From the NCBI GenBank assembly GCA_016630955.3, contig CM049995.1, forward strand, positions 744,001 through 808,000: a DNA stretch of 64,000 bases, given 5' to 3'. Within the stretch, counting starts at the first letter, position 1. Every line of letters begins with the position of its first letter. Origin of the DNA: Didymella arachidicola. Taxonomy: Eukaryota > Ascomycota > Dothideomycetes > Pleosporales > Didymellaceae. The notes below the pieces were generated by a model that was given only the letters and a program-made list of their open reading frames with translations, had not been told where the DNA came from and ran no database searches. A program made the translations under genes and the position numbers. Positions 40,754-53,421 of the stretch are shown here, one piece after another.

Positions 40754-42781
40754 CATCCTCCTCCAAAAAGAAGTAGTTGCCCTTCAACTTCTGCTCCTGG
40801 TCGAGCTGAGAGCCAAACTTGTTGATGCGTGGGCGGTAAGAGTTGGGATCGCGACGGAAGGTGACGTCAAGGTTCTTTAGAAAAGAGTTGCAGCCAGACA
40901 GCAGAGACTCAGGAGCGCGAGCGCGAGCGTGAACAGCAGGCTGACCATCGAAGACAATGACACGGTCGGCAAGGTAGGTGGCCATGACGAAATCGTGCTC
41001 GACGACGAAAGCAGTCTTCTTGGCGTGCATGATGAAACGCTTAATGACACGGGCGGCGATAATACGCTGCTCAGAGTCAAGGTAAGCGCTGGGCTCGTCG
41101 ATCAGATAAATGTCGGCAGGGATACCGAGGGCCAAGACGATAGCGACACGCTGCAATTCACCACCAGATAGATTCTGGACTTCCTGGTCGATGAAATCAT
41201 CCATCTTGAGAGGCTTGTAAACATCGGTCTGGAACTGAGGGCTCAGGAAAGCGGCCTTAATCTTCTTGAAGAACAGCTGGCGGACGGTACCCTGGAACTT
41301 AGGTGTGATGGTCTGAGGCTTCATGGAGATGCTCATCTTGGGGATCTTGGTCGTGCCGTCAGGCTGAATGGCACCAGCGAGCATCTTACAGAAGGTGGTC
41401 TTTCCGGTACCGTTCTCACCCATCATGACGATAATCTCCGAGTCGTTGAACTCTCCAGCCTCGATATCCAGCTGGAATTGACCCTGGGTCCTGGACATCT
41501 TGGGGTAGCTGTAGTCATGGGCATGATCGACCATGAACTCATCACCAGCTTCTGCGATACGGAATTGCAACGATTCCTCACGGAAACGCAAATTTTCTGT
41601 AGGGATGTTGCCGTCCAAGAAGATGTTGATACCTTCACGGACAGACTGAGGGAGTGTGACAACACCGTAAACGGCAGGCTTTCCGTAGAGGACGCAGATG
41701 AAGTCGGAGAGGTAGTCGAGGACGGACAAATCGTGCTCGACGCAGATAACGTAGTCGTCGTCACGGAGCAAGCTACGAATCTTGCGGGCGGCGGCAAGAC
41801 GCTGCTTGACATCTAAGAAAGAGGAGGGCTCGTCGAACATGTACACATCGGCCTTTTGCACACACACGAGGGCGATGGCAAAACGCTGAAGCTCACCACC
41901 GGATAGCAGATTGACCTCACGGTCGAAGATGTGCCTGAGCTCAAGCTCGTCGATCATCTCGTCCAGGTTCTCCATCTGTGAACGCGCGCCGATGAGCTTT
42001 CCAACAGCCCTCTCGGGACCCTTGATAGCCTTGGGGATCTGATCAACATATTGGGGCTTGACGACGGCCTTGAGGTTGTCTTCGAGGATCTTGGTGAAGT
42101 AATCTGCACATCATCAGTATGTGGGCATGCAGCATAACGGCTCAATGTACGCACTCTGCAGCTCAGATCCGCGGAAGTACTTGAGGATCTCCTCCCAGTC
42201 AGGTGGGTTGTCGTAACGTCCCAAGTTGGGCTTCAGCTTGCCACTGAGGATCTTGAGCGCAGTACTCTTGCCGATACCGTTTGTGCCAACGAGACCCAGC
42301 ACCTGTCCAGGACGGGGCATAGGCAGTCTGTGCAGCTTAAAGCTGTTCGCGGAGTATCGATGGGTGACCTGAGTCTCGAGGTTTGTGGGCAAGTTGATGA
42401 TGTTGATAGCGTCGAAGGGGCATTTCTTCGGACAGATACCGCAACCGATACACAGGCGCTCAGAGATGAAGGCGATCTTGGAATCGGGGGCGACTTCGAT
42501 ACAGAGCTTGCCTGAACGGACTACTGGACACGACTTCTTGCATTCTTGTCTGCATTTCTGGTACTCATAAGCGCACGGACTTGGAATATGGGATCATCGC
42601 CCTCACCTTCGGCTTGCACTACACCACGAAGACCTCACGTTAGCCATGCCAAAATTTTGTGTGTGGAGGGGCAGCGCGGGGTACCTTATCCGAGTTGATG
42701 ATTGCGATACTGTCAAATGTCAGTCAGTGTGCGTGTACTCGTTCCGAGCATGTGCACTTACCGGGTGAGCTTGTCCGACAT
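40746..42781 (-). CDS. RLI1: RLI1/ABCE1 ribosome recycling ATPase
   Basis: 605 residues in five exons on the - strand: 42781-42762, 42709-42685, 42618-42607, 42557-42155 and 42103-40746. Exon 3 is only 12 nt and encodes CKPK. The N-terminal Fe-S domain has KKCRQECKKSCPVV and CIGCGICPKKCPFDA. The two nucleotide-binding domains have Walker A GTNGIGKST and GENGTGKTT and signatures LSGGELQRFAI and LSGGELQRVAI, with Walker B motifs YMFDEPSSFLD and YLIDEPSAYLD. It splits post-termination 80S ribosomes and acts in initiation and ribosome export. Length and all motifs match yeast Rli1. The promoter region is shared with CHD1, which is divergent. Confidence 0.97.
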
Positions 42782-43685
42782 GGTGGTGGTGGATGGCGGC
42801 GTCTGGACGCGGCTTCCAACGAGTTTCGAAAAGCGGTGTTGGCGGGGTGTGGAATTTTGGCCTCGAGTGTGCCAGCGAGAGTCGATGAATCGCACAAGGA
42901 GCCGGAGACGCGCTGCACAACGAAACAAACACTGGGGCGGAGGACGGACAACGACGCTGTAGCGGCTGCACGAGTGGAGGAGGCGCAAGAGGGACCGTGG
43001 AGAGGTTCGCAGGGCTTTCTTCCTGTGACGTTGCGCAGCAAACAATCGACAAGGCGCGCTGTCAGCGACTCTGCTGGGTGCTGATTGGGCGGCTCTGCTC
43101 ACAGTGGGTCCAGTCGCGGCTGCAGTCGAACCCCAAGGCTTGACGGCCCTCTTCGAACATACCGATTCTCACACACTACCCCATACCTCACCACACCAAA
43201 GCGCCCACCCCGGCCCCCAAGCCTGAGGGCAGCTTTGTCATGGACTGTAAGTACACTCTCTTGTGATTTTTCCCCGTCGGGTGTGCTCTCGTTGACGCGC
43301 TTCTTTTTCGCGCGTCGCCGGCCTCGCTCAAGTCCATCGATCCCATCACGAATTCCGGTCGCTGCATCCAGGAACATGCCCAAGATGCCTACTACAGACC
43401 GGTGCTACGCTTCGAGCGCTCCAGCGCGTCCTCTATCGACCATTCTACGACCGCCTCCCACCCACAGAGCCACACCGCTCAGCCGCCCTTCTTCATCACA
43501 CGTCCATCAACCATCGACCCAATCCATCAGACCTCCATTGAAGGAGTGCTCCCCTCGCTCCCTGGCTTCTTTTTGGTCCAATTGAGTCGCGTAGTTCTGC
43601 TCTATCGAACGCACCCGCTCTTGCCCGCTGGACCCATGCGCGTCTCGAATAATCATGCTGACCATCTCACACAGCTACGTCCATC
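42782..43685. promoter_or_regulatory. Divergent region RLI1 / CHD1 with possible CHD1 first exon
   Basis: 904 bp. An ATG at about 43241 opens MD and meets a strong donor (GTAAGT). The acceptor ACACAG near 43674 would join it in frame to the CHD1 coding sequence, giving MDSTSIMMPTSPGH. The rest is presumably promoter and 5' UTR. Confidence 0.45.
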
Positions 43686-46600
43686 ATGATGCCCACTTCA
43701 CCGGGCCATGTGGTCTCCCTCTCGCTCACAAACGGCCATGGATCACCGTACGCAGCCGACACGACGGCGACAAACGGCGTGGCTGCACACAGCAACAGCG
43801 AAGCGTCGTTTACCCACGAGGACGCCGTAGCAGACCCAGCCTCTGACGCCGACGCGCCAGGCGAGGACGACGACGATGACGTAGTTATGGCGCAGGACTC
43901 AGATTCGTCTGACGATGTGGATGCTGAGGGGGAGGCGGACGGTGACTATGACTCTGAATCACCGCCGCCGGAGCAGGCGGAAAGTGACGATGACGCCCGC
44001 AGCTCAGTCTCACAGGATTCGAGTAAACCGACAAAACGGAAAGCAAGCACAGAAGGGGATGACTACATCACACAGAATCCCGAGCTGTATGGCCTGCGTC
44101 GTAGTGTACGTAGCATGATCTCTTCCCATCCTCCCAGGCTGACCTTTTCTCAGGGACGCGCCAGGCCTCACCGTCGAGTGGTAAGCTACCCCTAGAGGGC
44201 CATAGGAGATGACGCTTACGAGTCTTAGGTCGATAGCAGCGATGAAGATGATGATTCTGGATCTGACGTGCCTCGCAAGCGACAGCGCACAGCCTCGCGC
44301 AAAGGTCTGTCAATTCATCAAAAAATCCATCTCGGGCCTTACTGATCCATCGCCATAGCGTCGAAGCAAGCTACTCCAGTCTACCGGTCGAACGGCTCTG
44401 AATCTGATTCTGATGGTTACCAAGGTCCTCGTCGCAGCATGCCCACGAAGAAGGACCGTCAACGGCAACTGCTTGTAGCCCAAGGAACGCTGCCCCCATC
44501 ACAAGCGGAGGTCCGCTTCTCCTCTCGACGCACCGTACAAGCTACCAACTACAACGAGGAAGAGGATGAAGACTCGTTCCTGGAGTCCGAAGATGAGACT
44601 ACGCCAGCCTACTGGGCCAATGTGCCAGAGGAGACCGGTCCCATCATCGACAAGATCCTCGACCATCGGCCCCTCGAGGGCACAGAGGTCGACCCCTCGT
44701 ACGCTCAGAAGAAGGACTTCGAGTATCTGATTAAATGGCAAGATAAAGCACACTATCATTCAACGTGGGAAGACTACCAGACAGCTTCCACATACAAGGG
44801 CTTCCGCAAGCTCGACAACTACTTCAAGGGTCCTGTCATGGCGGACATGTACGCTACCTACAAGAGGAAGTCCGAGCCTGAGGAGTACGAGCAACACATG
44901 GTCGCCCGTGAGACTGAACGTCAAAGCCAGCTCGACTTCCAAGTCGTCGAGCGTATCATTGACTCGCAAGATGGTGAAGATGAGACTGAGTACTTTGTCA
45001 AGTGTAAGTTATTTGTACGTCCCTTCTCCGTTCAAAGTGTCTAACGTGCAAATAGGGAAAGGCTTGACCTACGAGTTCTGCACATGGGAGCCTGCTTCCC
45101 TAGTGAGCAGCCTATCGCAAACCGAAATCGACCGTTTCCTCGATCGCTCCTCCAATCGACCATCTTCAGATCTGAGCGAGTCAAACATCAAGACACGGCG
45201 AAGGTTTGCGAAGCTCGACGAGCAGCCCGACTACATCAAATTTGGTCGCCTCAGACCTTTTCAACTGCAGGGTGTTAACTTCCTTGCGCACAACTGGTGC
45301 CGGGGTACAAACGTCATCTTGGCTGATGAGATGGGCCTGGGCAAGACTGTGCAGACGGTCTCCTTCATGAACTGGTTACGACATGATCGCGGCCAAGACG
45401 GACCCTTCATCTGCGTCGTGCCCCTCTCAACCATGCCGGCATGGGCAGACACCTTCAACAACTGGACCCCTGACATCAACTATGTTATCTACACTGGCAG
45501 GGAAGACGCTCGGAGCATCATTCGGGACAAGGAGCTTCTCGTTGATGGCAATCCTAAGAGGATCAAGTTCAATGTCTTATTGACGACGTACGAATACGTC
45601 CTCGCCGACTGGCAGTTCTTGTCGAGCATCAAGTGGCAGTTCTTGGCCGTTGACGAGGCGCACAGATTGAAGAATCGCGAATCTCAGTTGTATGAGAAGC
45701 TGCGAGGTTTCAGTGCACCAAGTCGGCTCCTCATCACAGGTACTCCTATTCAGAACACATTGGGAGAGCTCTCAGCGTTGATGGACTTCCTCATGCCCGG
45801 TAAGATCCAGGTCGACGAAGAGGTTGATCTTGCGTCCGAGGATGCTAGTCACAAACTTGCCGAGCTTAGCGATGCAATTCAGCCTTACATGATCCGCCGT
45901 ACAAAGGAGAAGGTGGAGAACGACCTGCCACCCAAGTCTGAGAAGATCCTTCGCGTCGAGTTGTCCGACATCCAGCTTGAGTACTACAAAAACATCCTCA
46001 CACGCAACTATGAGGCTCTCAACGAGGGCGGCACTGGCCAAAAGCAATCTCTGCTGAACATTGTCATGGAGTTGAAGAAGGCTAGTAACCATGCCTTGCT
46101 GTTCCCCAATGCTGAGGCAAAGTTCATCAAGGGTGATGCCACCAAGGAGGAAACCTTGAAGGCTCTCATCACGACGAGCGGGAAAATGATGCTCTTGGAC
46201 AGGCTTCTGACTAAACTCAAGAAGGACGGTCATCGTGTTCTCATCTTCAGCCAGATGGTGCACATGCTGGATATCTTAACAGATTACCTCAAGCTCCGAA
46301 ACTACACCTTCCAACGTCTGGATGGAACCGTGCCTGCCAGTGAGAGGAAGATTGCCATCGATCATTTTAACGTGCCTGACAGCGATGACTACTGTTTCCT
46401 CCTCTCAACTCGTGCTGGTGGTCTCGGTATCAATTTGATGACTGCCGACACGGTTGTCCTCTTCGATTCCGACTGGAACCCTCAGGCAGATTTGCAGGCC
46501 ATGGCTCGAGCTCATCGCATTGGTCAGCAGAAACCTGTCAGTGTCTACCGTCTTGTGTCGAAGGACACAATCGAAGAAGAGATTTTGGAGCGCGCTCGCA

Positions 46601-48683
46601 ACAAGCGTATGCTCGAGTTTATCACCATCCAGCGTGGTGTCACAGATCGGCAGCAGAAGGAATTGAACGACAAGATGAGTCGCGCCGTCGCAGAGCCCAA
46701 CTCTGCTGATGACATCAACAACATCCTTAAGCGTCGCGGTCAGAAGATGTTTGAACAATCAGGTAACCAGAAGAAACTCGAAGAACTCGACATTGATTCC
46801 GTCCTCGAGAATGCCGAGGAGCACAAGACTGAGCAAGCTGCTGGCCTGACTTCTGATGGTGGTGCCGAGTTTCTCAAGAACTTCGAGTACACCGACGTCA
46901 AGATTGACCTTGAATGGGACGACATCATTCCCAAGGAAGAGCTCGAGGTCGTCAAGGCCGAGATCCAGCAACGCAAGGACGATGAGCAGACGCAGAAACT
47001 TCTCGATGAGAGCGCTCCACGCAAACGTAAGGCGGCTGCGGCGAGTGCACGTGAGCAACGTGCTGCTAAAAAGCGCGCCATGGAGGCCTCGCGAGATGTC
47101 GACGCCGACGACGATGAACCATCTGAGGACGAAAATGTTAAGCGTGATCCTAAGCGTCCTCTCAATACCAAGGAGACTCGAAATTTGGTCCGCGCTTACG
47201 AACGCTATGGCTCACTGGAGGAGCGCACCGAGGAAATGCTCAAAGCTGCGAAGCTTGCTGGTCGTGATTTGGACATTGTCAAGAACACTCTCAACACAGT
47301 CATCACCACAAGTCAGGACCTCGTCAAGCAGGAGCAGGCAAGGCTCAAGAAATTGGAGATGGATGAGAACCGCGCTATCACAAAGAAGGATAAGAAGGCT
47401 GTGCTCTTCGACTTCAATGGCGTGAAGAAATTGAATGCTGAAACCATCATCGATCGCCCAATCGAGATGCGCATTCTCAAAGAAGCGGTGCAGGGCGTGC
47501 AGGACTGGCACAACTTTCGCATCAATGACGCCATCAAGCCTGCGAGCTACTCTTGCCCTTGGGGTGCTCGAGAGGATGGTATGCTCAGTGTGGGTATCTC
47601 TCGCCACGGTTACGGTGCCTGGGTGCAGATCCGTGACGACCCCGAGCTTGGCTTGACCGACAAGTTCTTCCTGGAAGAGCACCGCGTCGATAAGAAAGAG
47701 GAGCGCACAAAAGGGGACGAGAAAAACGCCAAGTCCCCTGGTGCAGTGCACTTGGTCCGCCGTGCAAATTATCTCCTCACCGTCCTCAAGGACAAGACCG
47801 GTGCGGATCCCAATGCGAAACGTCTTATGGAGAACCACCATCGCAACAACAAGAAGCACCACCTTAATGCTGCTCGTCGTACCGACAAAGCATCAAGCGT
47901 TTCAGCGAGCCCTGCACCTCCAGGTCAGGCCAGGAAGGTTGGCCCTCGTGACATGGCTCGTCCTATCCAGCGTACGCACAGCAATAGCGAGAGTCGACGC
48001 TCAGAGGGTCGATCGGAGCACCGAGAGCGCGAAAAACCTAGGCATAGTGATCAGTACAGGCCTTCAGAGGGACATCGCCGCGATGACCGGGGCAGCGTTG
48101 ACAGACGGTCTGAGATTCCCGACCGCACAGAAACGCCCGATTTCAGAAGAAAGCCTAGTGGTGATCTGGAACGACAACGGTCTAGGGATGATCGGCCGCG
48201 ACCTTCAGAAGAGCGACCACGTGCGCCTAGCCAGAGCCAAAATCCCAACCGCAGTATCGACTTGACTCCCAAGGCAAGCAAGGAGAAAAAGCCGGAAGAC
48301 TTCGTTGAGCGTAAGATGCGACCTGTTCGCGACAATCTCAGCCGCCTCAAAAAGGCTACGGCAAAGAACTACCCGCAGAAGGAGATCATGATCAAGGTCC
48401 TCAAGACCGAGTTGATCGCCATTGGCAACTTTATTCGCGCAGAGACACGTGATAATGCAGAGCTCGAGGATCGCCTCTGGTATGTCAACAGCTAGCATGC
48501 ATGATAGGCAAGACTCTAACGTTATTTCGCAGGAACTACACGGTTAACAACCACTGGCCACGGACCGGCGTTACCGTCCCGCAGGTCAAGGGCATGTACA
48601 GCAAGATGCGCAGCTCCGAAATGAACGGCAAGCAGTCTTCTGCAACCCCACAGCAGAGCAACGGACAAAAGACTGTTTCGTGA
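43686..48683 (+). CDS. CHD1: CHD1-type chromatin remodelling ATPase
   Basis: 1,580 residues in six exons: 43686-44105, 44154-44180, 44229-44304, 44359-45003, 45056-48479 and 48533-48683. Each junction restores conserved sequence, for example LRRS-GRARPHRRV, YFVK-WKGLTYEFCTWEP and RLW-NYTVNNHWP. Domains in order: acidic N terminus, tandem chromodomains (about 250-440), SNF2 ATPase with DEMGLGKT (near 479) and DEAH (near 588), helicase C with RAHRIGQ, a SANT/SLIDE-like region and the DUF4208 (CHCT) domain near the C terminus. CHD1 spaces nucleosomes over transcribed genes. A remote first exon at 43241 may add a few residues. The DEAH motif and Walker A are intact. Confidence 0.96.
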
Positions 48684-49458
48684 CGTATCTGAAGAGTAGG
48701 TACGCTTTGGCGTTTAACATAAGACTATACTCACACGGCGTTTTCGATTGTATGGCGGTTCTACAATCTTCATTCTTGGGCATAGCGTAGGTGTTTGGTT
48801 GTTAGACTACTCGAGACAATGTTCTCGTGCAACGTCTAACTTTGATTTTACTGCATGAGCCGCTCCATGCGAGCTCGCTTTGGTGTCTACATTGGTTCAG
48901 AAGACGGCGCATCACACGGTACAAAACATTTGGGGGGTGTTGCGTGAGCATTTACGATATCCGGCATGGACACGTGCATCATTCTTACACTGTATGGCAA
49001 GCGCAGGACTGTTTAATAGCGCCGATGTTCCTCGCAAGTTTCTGCATCTGCATCCACTGGTGGCACAGCTGCCTGGAGACAATATACAGTCAGTCACACA
49101 TAAATCGCTCATGCCCGTGATATGCTTGGTAGCCGATGATACGCCCAGTCTTGTGCCGTCCATAACTCATATGCTCACAGGGAGGAGTCACACGAGCGCA
49201 GAGTATGATCGCCTTGCTGCGGAAGGCCTACCTGCAACCTTGGTAGAGGCCAGGGCGGTCAGGCGCGCCTAGTGCAAAAAGAAATCACGAAAATGACGTC
49301 CAATGGCAGGGGTAGACGGCTGCACGAGCTTCAAATGATTCGGGGGCCAGCCACGAAGTCAACCATCACGGTGCTAAGACGTAGTCTGCGATTCAATATA
49401 GAGCGTGGCCTTCCCCAGATGCTCGTGTGTCCACATTCCCCGTAGAAATACCTCCAAA
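48684..49458. other. Intergenic region CHD1 / PPN1
   Basis: 775 bp between the CHD1 stop and PPN1 start, same strand. A 130-codon + frame (48880-49272) has no ATG at its start and no recognisable domain; I do not call it a gene. The rest is presumably CHD1 3' UTR and PPN1 promoter. Confidence 0.5.
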
Positions 49459-51833
49459 ATGCTTCGGCCTCGCGACGCGCTTGTATGCGGCCTGCTCATT
49501 TGGGGAGATGCTTCCATGGCCGCCCCGCCTAGCGCAGCACCCACAGTCACGCTGGGCAAGACTGGGTCTGACGACAGGGCAGCACAGAGCGGGCGAAAGC
49601 TCACAGGCCGGTTTTTGCACATCACAGGTGGGTTTGTGGGATCCTATTGGGGCGCGCAGAGTGGCTTAGGTGCTAATGACAGGATGCAGACTTCCACCCA
49701 GACCCGTTCTACAAGACGTACTCGAGCACGACTGCGGAAGCGGCATGTCACCGCCAGCGAGGACCGGCAGGCATCTATGGCGCAGAGACGTCGGGTTGCG
49801 ACTCCCCATTTTCGCTGGTCAATGAGACGTTTAGATGGATTAAGGACAACATAAGGGACGATATCGACTTTGTCATCTGGACGGGCGACTCGGCGCGGCA
49901 CGACAACGACGAGAAGCATGCGCGCACGCAGAAGCAGATTATAAGCCAGAATGAGTTCCTGGTCGAGAAATTTGGGGAGGTGTTCGGCGTGTCCGATGAA
50001 GATCGCAGAGGGATCGACGACTATGTGATCCCCATAGTGCCAACATTTGGCAACAACGACATCATGCCGCACAATATCTTCCTCGAGGGGCCGAATAAGT
50101 GGACGATGAAGTACCTCGATATCTGGCGCAGCTTCATTCCGGAAGCGCAAAGACATCAGTTCCAGCAAGGCGGTTGGTTCTCAGTTGAAGTAATTCCGAA
50201 TAGGCTGGCTGTGATCAGTCTGAACACAATGTATGGAAATCGAGAACAGACTGGACTATGGGGCTGACAGACTGGCAGATACTTCTTCACTTCGAATTCT
50301 GGCGTCGACGGTTGCGCGAACAAGCACGAACCGGGCTTCCAACACATGGAATGGCTGCGCATCCAGCTCAACATTATGCGCGAACGCGGGGTCAAAGCCA
50401 TCCTCATGGGACACGTCCCGCCGGCGCGAGTTGACAGCAAGGAGAGCTGGGACGAGACCTGCTGGCAAAAGTACACGCTGTGGGTGCAGCAGTACCGAGA
50501 CGTGATTGTGGGCTCGCTGTACGGGCACATGAACATCGACCACTTCATGCTGCAAGACTTTGAGCAGATCGACGATCACACGAGAAAGGGAGACATGGCT
50601 GCGCAGACTCGGGCGAAGGACATGGATGGCGAAGCCAAGTTGCTCAGGGACGGCGAGGTCACAGTTGCATCTGCATCGGACTATCTGCTGAGTCTAAGAG
50701 AATTCTGGGCACAGCTTCCATCGCCTCTTTCGGAATCGAATAAGAAGCCGCAAGCGAACTCGGACAGTCAGGACGAAGAGGAAGATGACAGCTCGCTCTG
50801 GGAGTGGCTGATGACTAGACTCATAAGCTCGAGGCGCAAGAATGTGGGGGAGAGCGCAAAGAAGAAATATCTTGAGAAGATTGGAGGAAAGTACGCCCAG
50901 CGCTACAGCGCATCGCTTGTCTCACCCAGCGTGGTACCGAACTACTACCCCACACTTCGCATTATCGAATACAACATCACCGGACTCGAGCATCTGCACG
51001 TTCAGAGCACGTCAGCGCCTTCCCAGAGTGATTGGCAGACCACCCTTGGAGACCAATTCTCTGACGACGAGGATTACAAGAGGGAAATGGAGACGCTACT
51101 CAGGCGCAAGGAGAAGCGGAAGAGCAAGGAGAGGGCTGTCAAGCACTCGAAGAAGTTCCGATTCAAGGTGCCCGAAGGCCCATCCAAGTCCGCGCCCCCT
51201 GGTCCGGCATATTCGCCACAGGCACTCACTTGGACGCGTTATACCCAATACTTCGCCAACCTCACGCGCATCAACAACGACTTTACAGATCAGCAGCATA
51301 GCATCTTCAACATAGACGGCGACGATACTTCCGCAAATGAACTTGCTCCGCGTACTATCTTCGGTCTTCGGGTTAGCATTGGTGGCGAGATCGAGAGCAA
51401 AGGGTGGAAAGAAGGCAAGCATGGTCATCACAACGGAAAGCATCCTCGACCGGAGCCTCATCCAATAGAGTTCATCTACGAAGTAGAATATGACACCAAA
51501 GAAAAGAAATTTCCCGACCTCACAGTCAGGAGATGGGTCGAGTATGCGAGGAAGATCGGTGGCGGTCGCGCAAAGGGCGCACACATTGATTACGAAGACG
51601 GAGACATTGATGAGGAGGAAGTAGATGGAGATAGTGTTGAGACTGAGGGCAAGAAACACAAGAAGCACAAGAAGGGTAAGAAGCATCGAAAGGCTTCGAA
51701 AGAGTGGTTCACATTCGTCAAGCGGGCGTTTGTAGGTACCATGGACCCTCACGAGATCAAAGAGGTGTTTGGACGGATGGCATCAGCGGTAGAAGAAGCA
51801 CAAGAAGAAGCACAAGAGGTTTCGGAGTTGTGA
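49459..51833 (+). CDS. PPN1: Vacuolar endopolyphosphatase Ppn1
   Basis: 754 residues in three exons: 49459-49627, 49690-50230 and 50279-51833. Introns are 62 and 48 nt; joining gives RFLHIT-DFHPDPFYK and SLNT-IYFFTSNSG. The N terminus has a hydrophobic signal-anchor-like stretch (ALVCGLLIWGDASMAAPP). Metallophosphatase motifs are DFHPD, WTGDSARHD, PTFGNNDI, ILMGHVPP and GSLYGHMNIDHF, giving the two-metal site. The C-terminal 350 residues are charged and end in a basic tract. Ppn1 cleaves long polyphosphate inside the vacuole after proteolytic activation in yeast. All metal ligands are present. Confidence 0.94.
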
Positions 51834-52166
51834 GATTGGAGATGTTGTTCTAGATATCAGTAGGATTCGGTTGCTCTTTAGCGTTGCATATCATGGCATG
51901 ATGGGAGATGAGCATTAGGAGGCGTTCACTTTATCACTTTATAGATCGAATATCGAAATCACTCTGACAGATTAGAACCGTATAACACAGCAGCTGGCAT
52001 GCTCGATACAGTCGCAAGCACCTGCCATTTTCAGTCTAGCGCGTTACGGCGTCCAATAAGGCTGAGTCACTTTTAACTACCTCCCGTCGATATCCACAGC
52101 TGTGACAGTGCTCAGACTATTCCTACTTCAACAGCCGGACCCCTCGAAAGCAACAGCAAAATCATT
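51834..52166. other. Intergenic region
   Basis: 333 bp between PPN1 and the dehydrogenase gene, same strand. Presumably 3' UTR and promoter; no ORF or repeat is supported. Confidence 0.55.
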
Positions 52167-53216
52167 ATGAGTACCACGGCGGTAAATCAAACGCCTCGAA
52201 TAGGATGGATAGGTTTGGGCTCGATGGGCCTAGCCATGGCCCTCAACATTCAGAGGCAGCTAAAAGCCACAGGGCAGCCAGACTTATACTATTGGAACCG
52301 CACAATATCAAAAGGCGAGGAACTGGAAAATATCGGTGGTGAGCCTTGTACTTGCGCTGTTGATGTGGCTCGGAAATGTGGGGTGATATTTATATCTGTT
52401 AGTCACAAGCAAAGTCAACAAGCTTTCATACTAATCTGCTGATAGGTGAGCGACGATAATACACTCAAGTCTCTTGTTGATCAGATCGCGTCCATCGGAT
52501 CATCTCTCAAGGGCAAGATCTTCGTCGATTCGACTACTGTTCATCCAGACACTACTACGACTGTGGCAGAGCAACTCGAGCAGCTTGGTGCTGTCTACAT
52601 CGCCGCCCCCGTATTTGGCTCCACGCCTGTCGCACAGGCAGGCCAACTCCTTGTGGCCATAGCCGGTCGTGCAAACGCGGTCTCTGTCATTGAACCATAT
52701 CTCAAAGGCGTCATTGCACGCGGGGTCATTCGCGTCGGAGAGGACCCAGCGCAAGCTCTACTCTTGAAGACGACAAGCAACATGCTGACAGCTGGCATGA
52801 TGTATCTGATATCTGAAGCACATACTCTTGCCGAAAAATCTGGCCTGCCGTCATCGGTGCTAGAGTCGCTGATTGAGCAAAATCTTGGTACTTATGCGCA
52901 TGGTGTCTCGAAGAGAATGACAAGCGGGGTTTATCTGCCGGCCGAAGGACAGGCGCCGCAGAGCAGTTTGGAGTTGGGGATCAAAGACGTGCAGCATGGT
53001 GTCGATCTGGCGAGGAGCAGGGGCATGAGGCTAGATATTGGAGAGTCTTATATGGAGGCAGCAAGGGAAGCAAAACAGTGGAGCACTGAGAAGGGTAGAG
53101 CGCTCGACAGCAGTAGTGTGTTCGGTATTGTAAGGAAGATGGCAGGGCTCAGCTTTGAAAATGAGGTCGTGCAAGAGCGAGATGGAGAAAGAGAAAAAAG
53201 GGTCACCCAAGATTGA
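52167..53216 (+). CDS. Beta-hydroxyacid dehydrogenase (6PGDH/3-HIBADH family)
   Basis: 333 residues in two exons, 52167-52397 and 52446-53216; the 48-nt intron splits VIFIS-VSDDNTL. The N-terminal Rossmann fold starts GWIGLGSMGLAMALNI (GxGxxG). DSTTVHPDTT and APVFGSTPVAQAGQL cover the substrate-side motif of the family, and the catalytic lysine is in LLKTTSNMLTAGMM. The C-terminal helical domain has SSLELGIKDVQHGVDLAR. Relatives oxidise 3-hydroxyisobutyrate or similar short beta-hydroxyacids with NAD(P). Fungi contain several paralogues, so the substrate is uncertain. Length is normal and all key residues are present. Confidence 0.9.
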
Positions 53217-53421
53217 TTGCATGTATCAGTGTTCAGGTTGACTAATCCGAGCCAGGTTATCGCAATAAACACTCTGGATGTTCGTAACTTTGACTTTCCC
53301 GGCACTCACGTACCAAGGTACAGACGGTGCGCTAGTAGAGCTCACCTTTTGTATTTTGTGAATTTACCTTGTCCCATCACACAACTCCCCTTTCGCGCTT
53401 GCGATCATTCCTCACGAAAAT

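Noticed and set aside
48880..49272. 130-codon + frame between CHD1 and PPN1
   Set aside because: It starts with TTG, has no recognisable domain and lies where UTR and promoter are expected.
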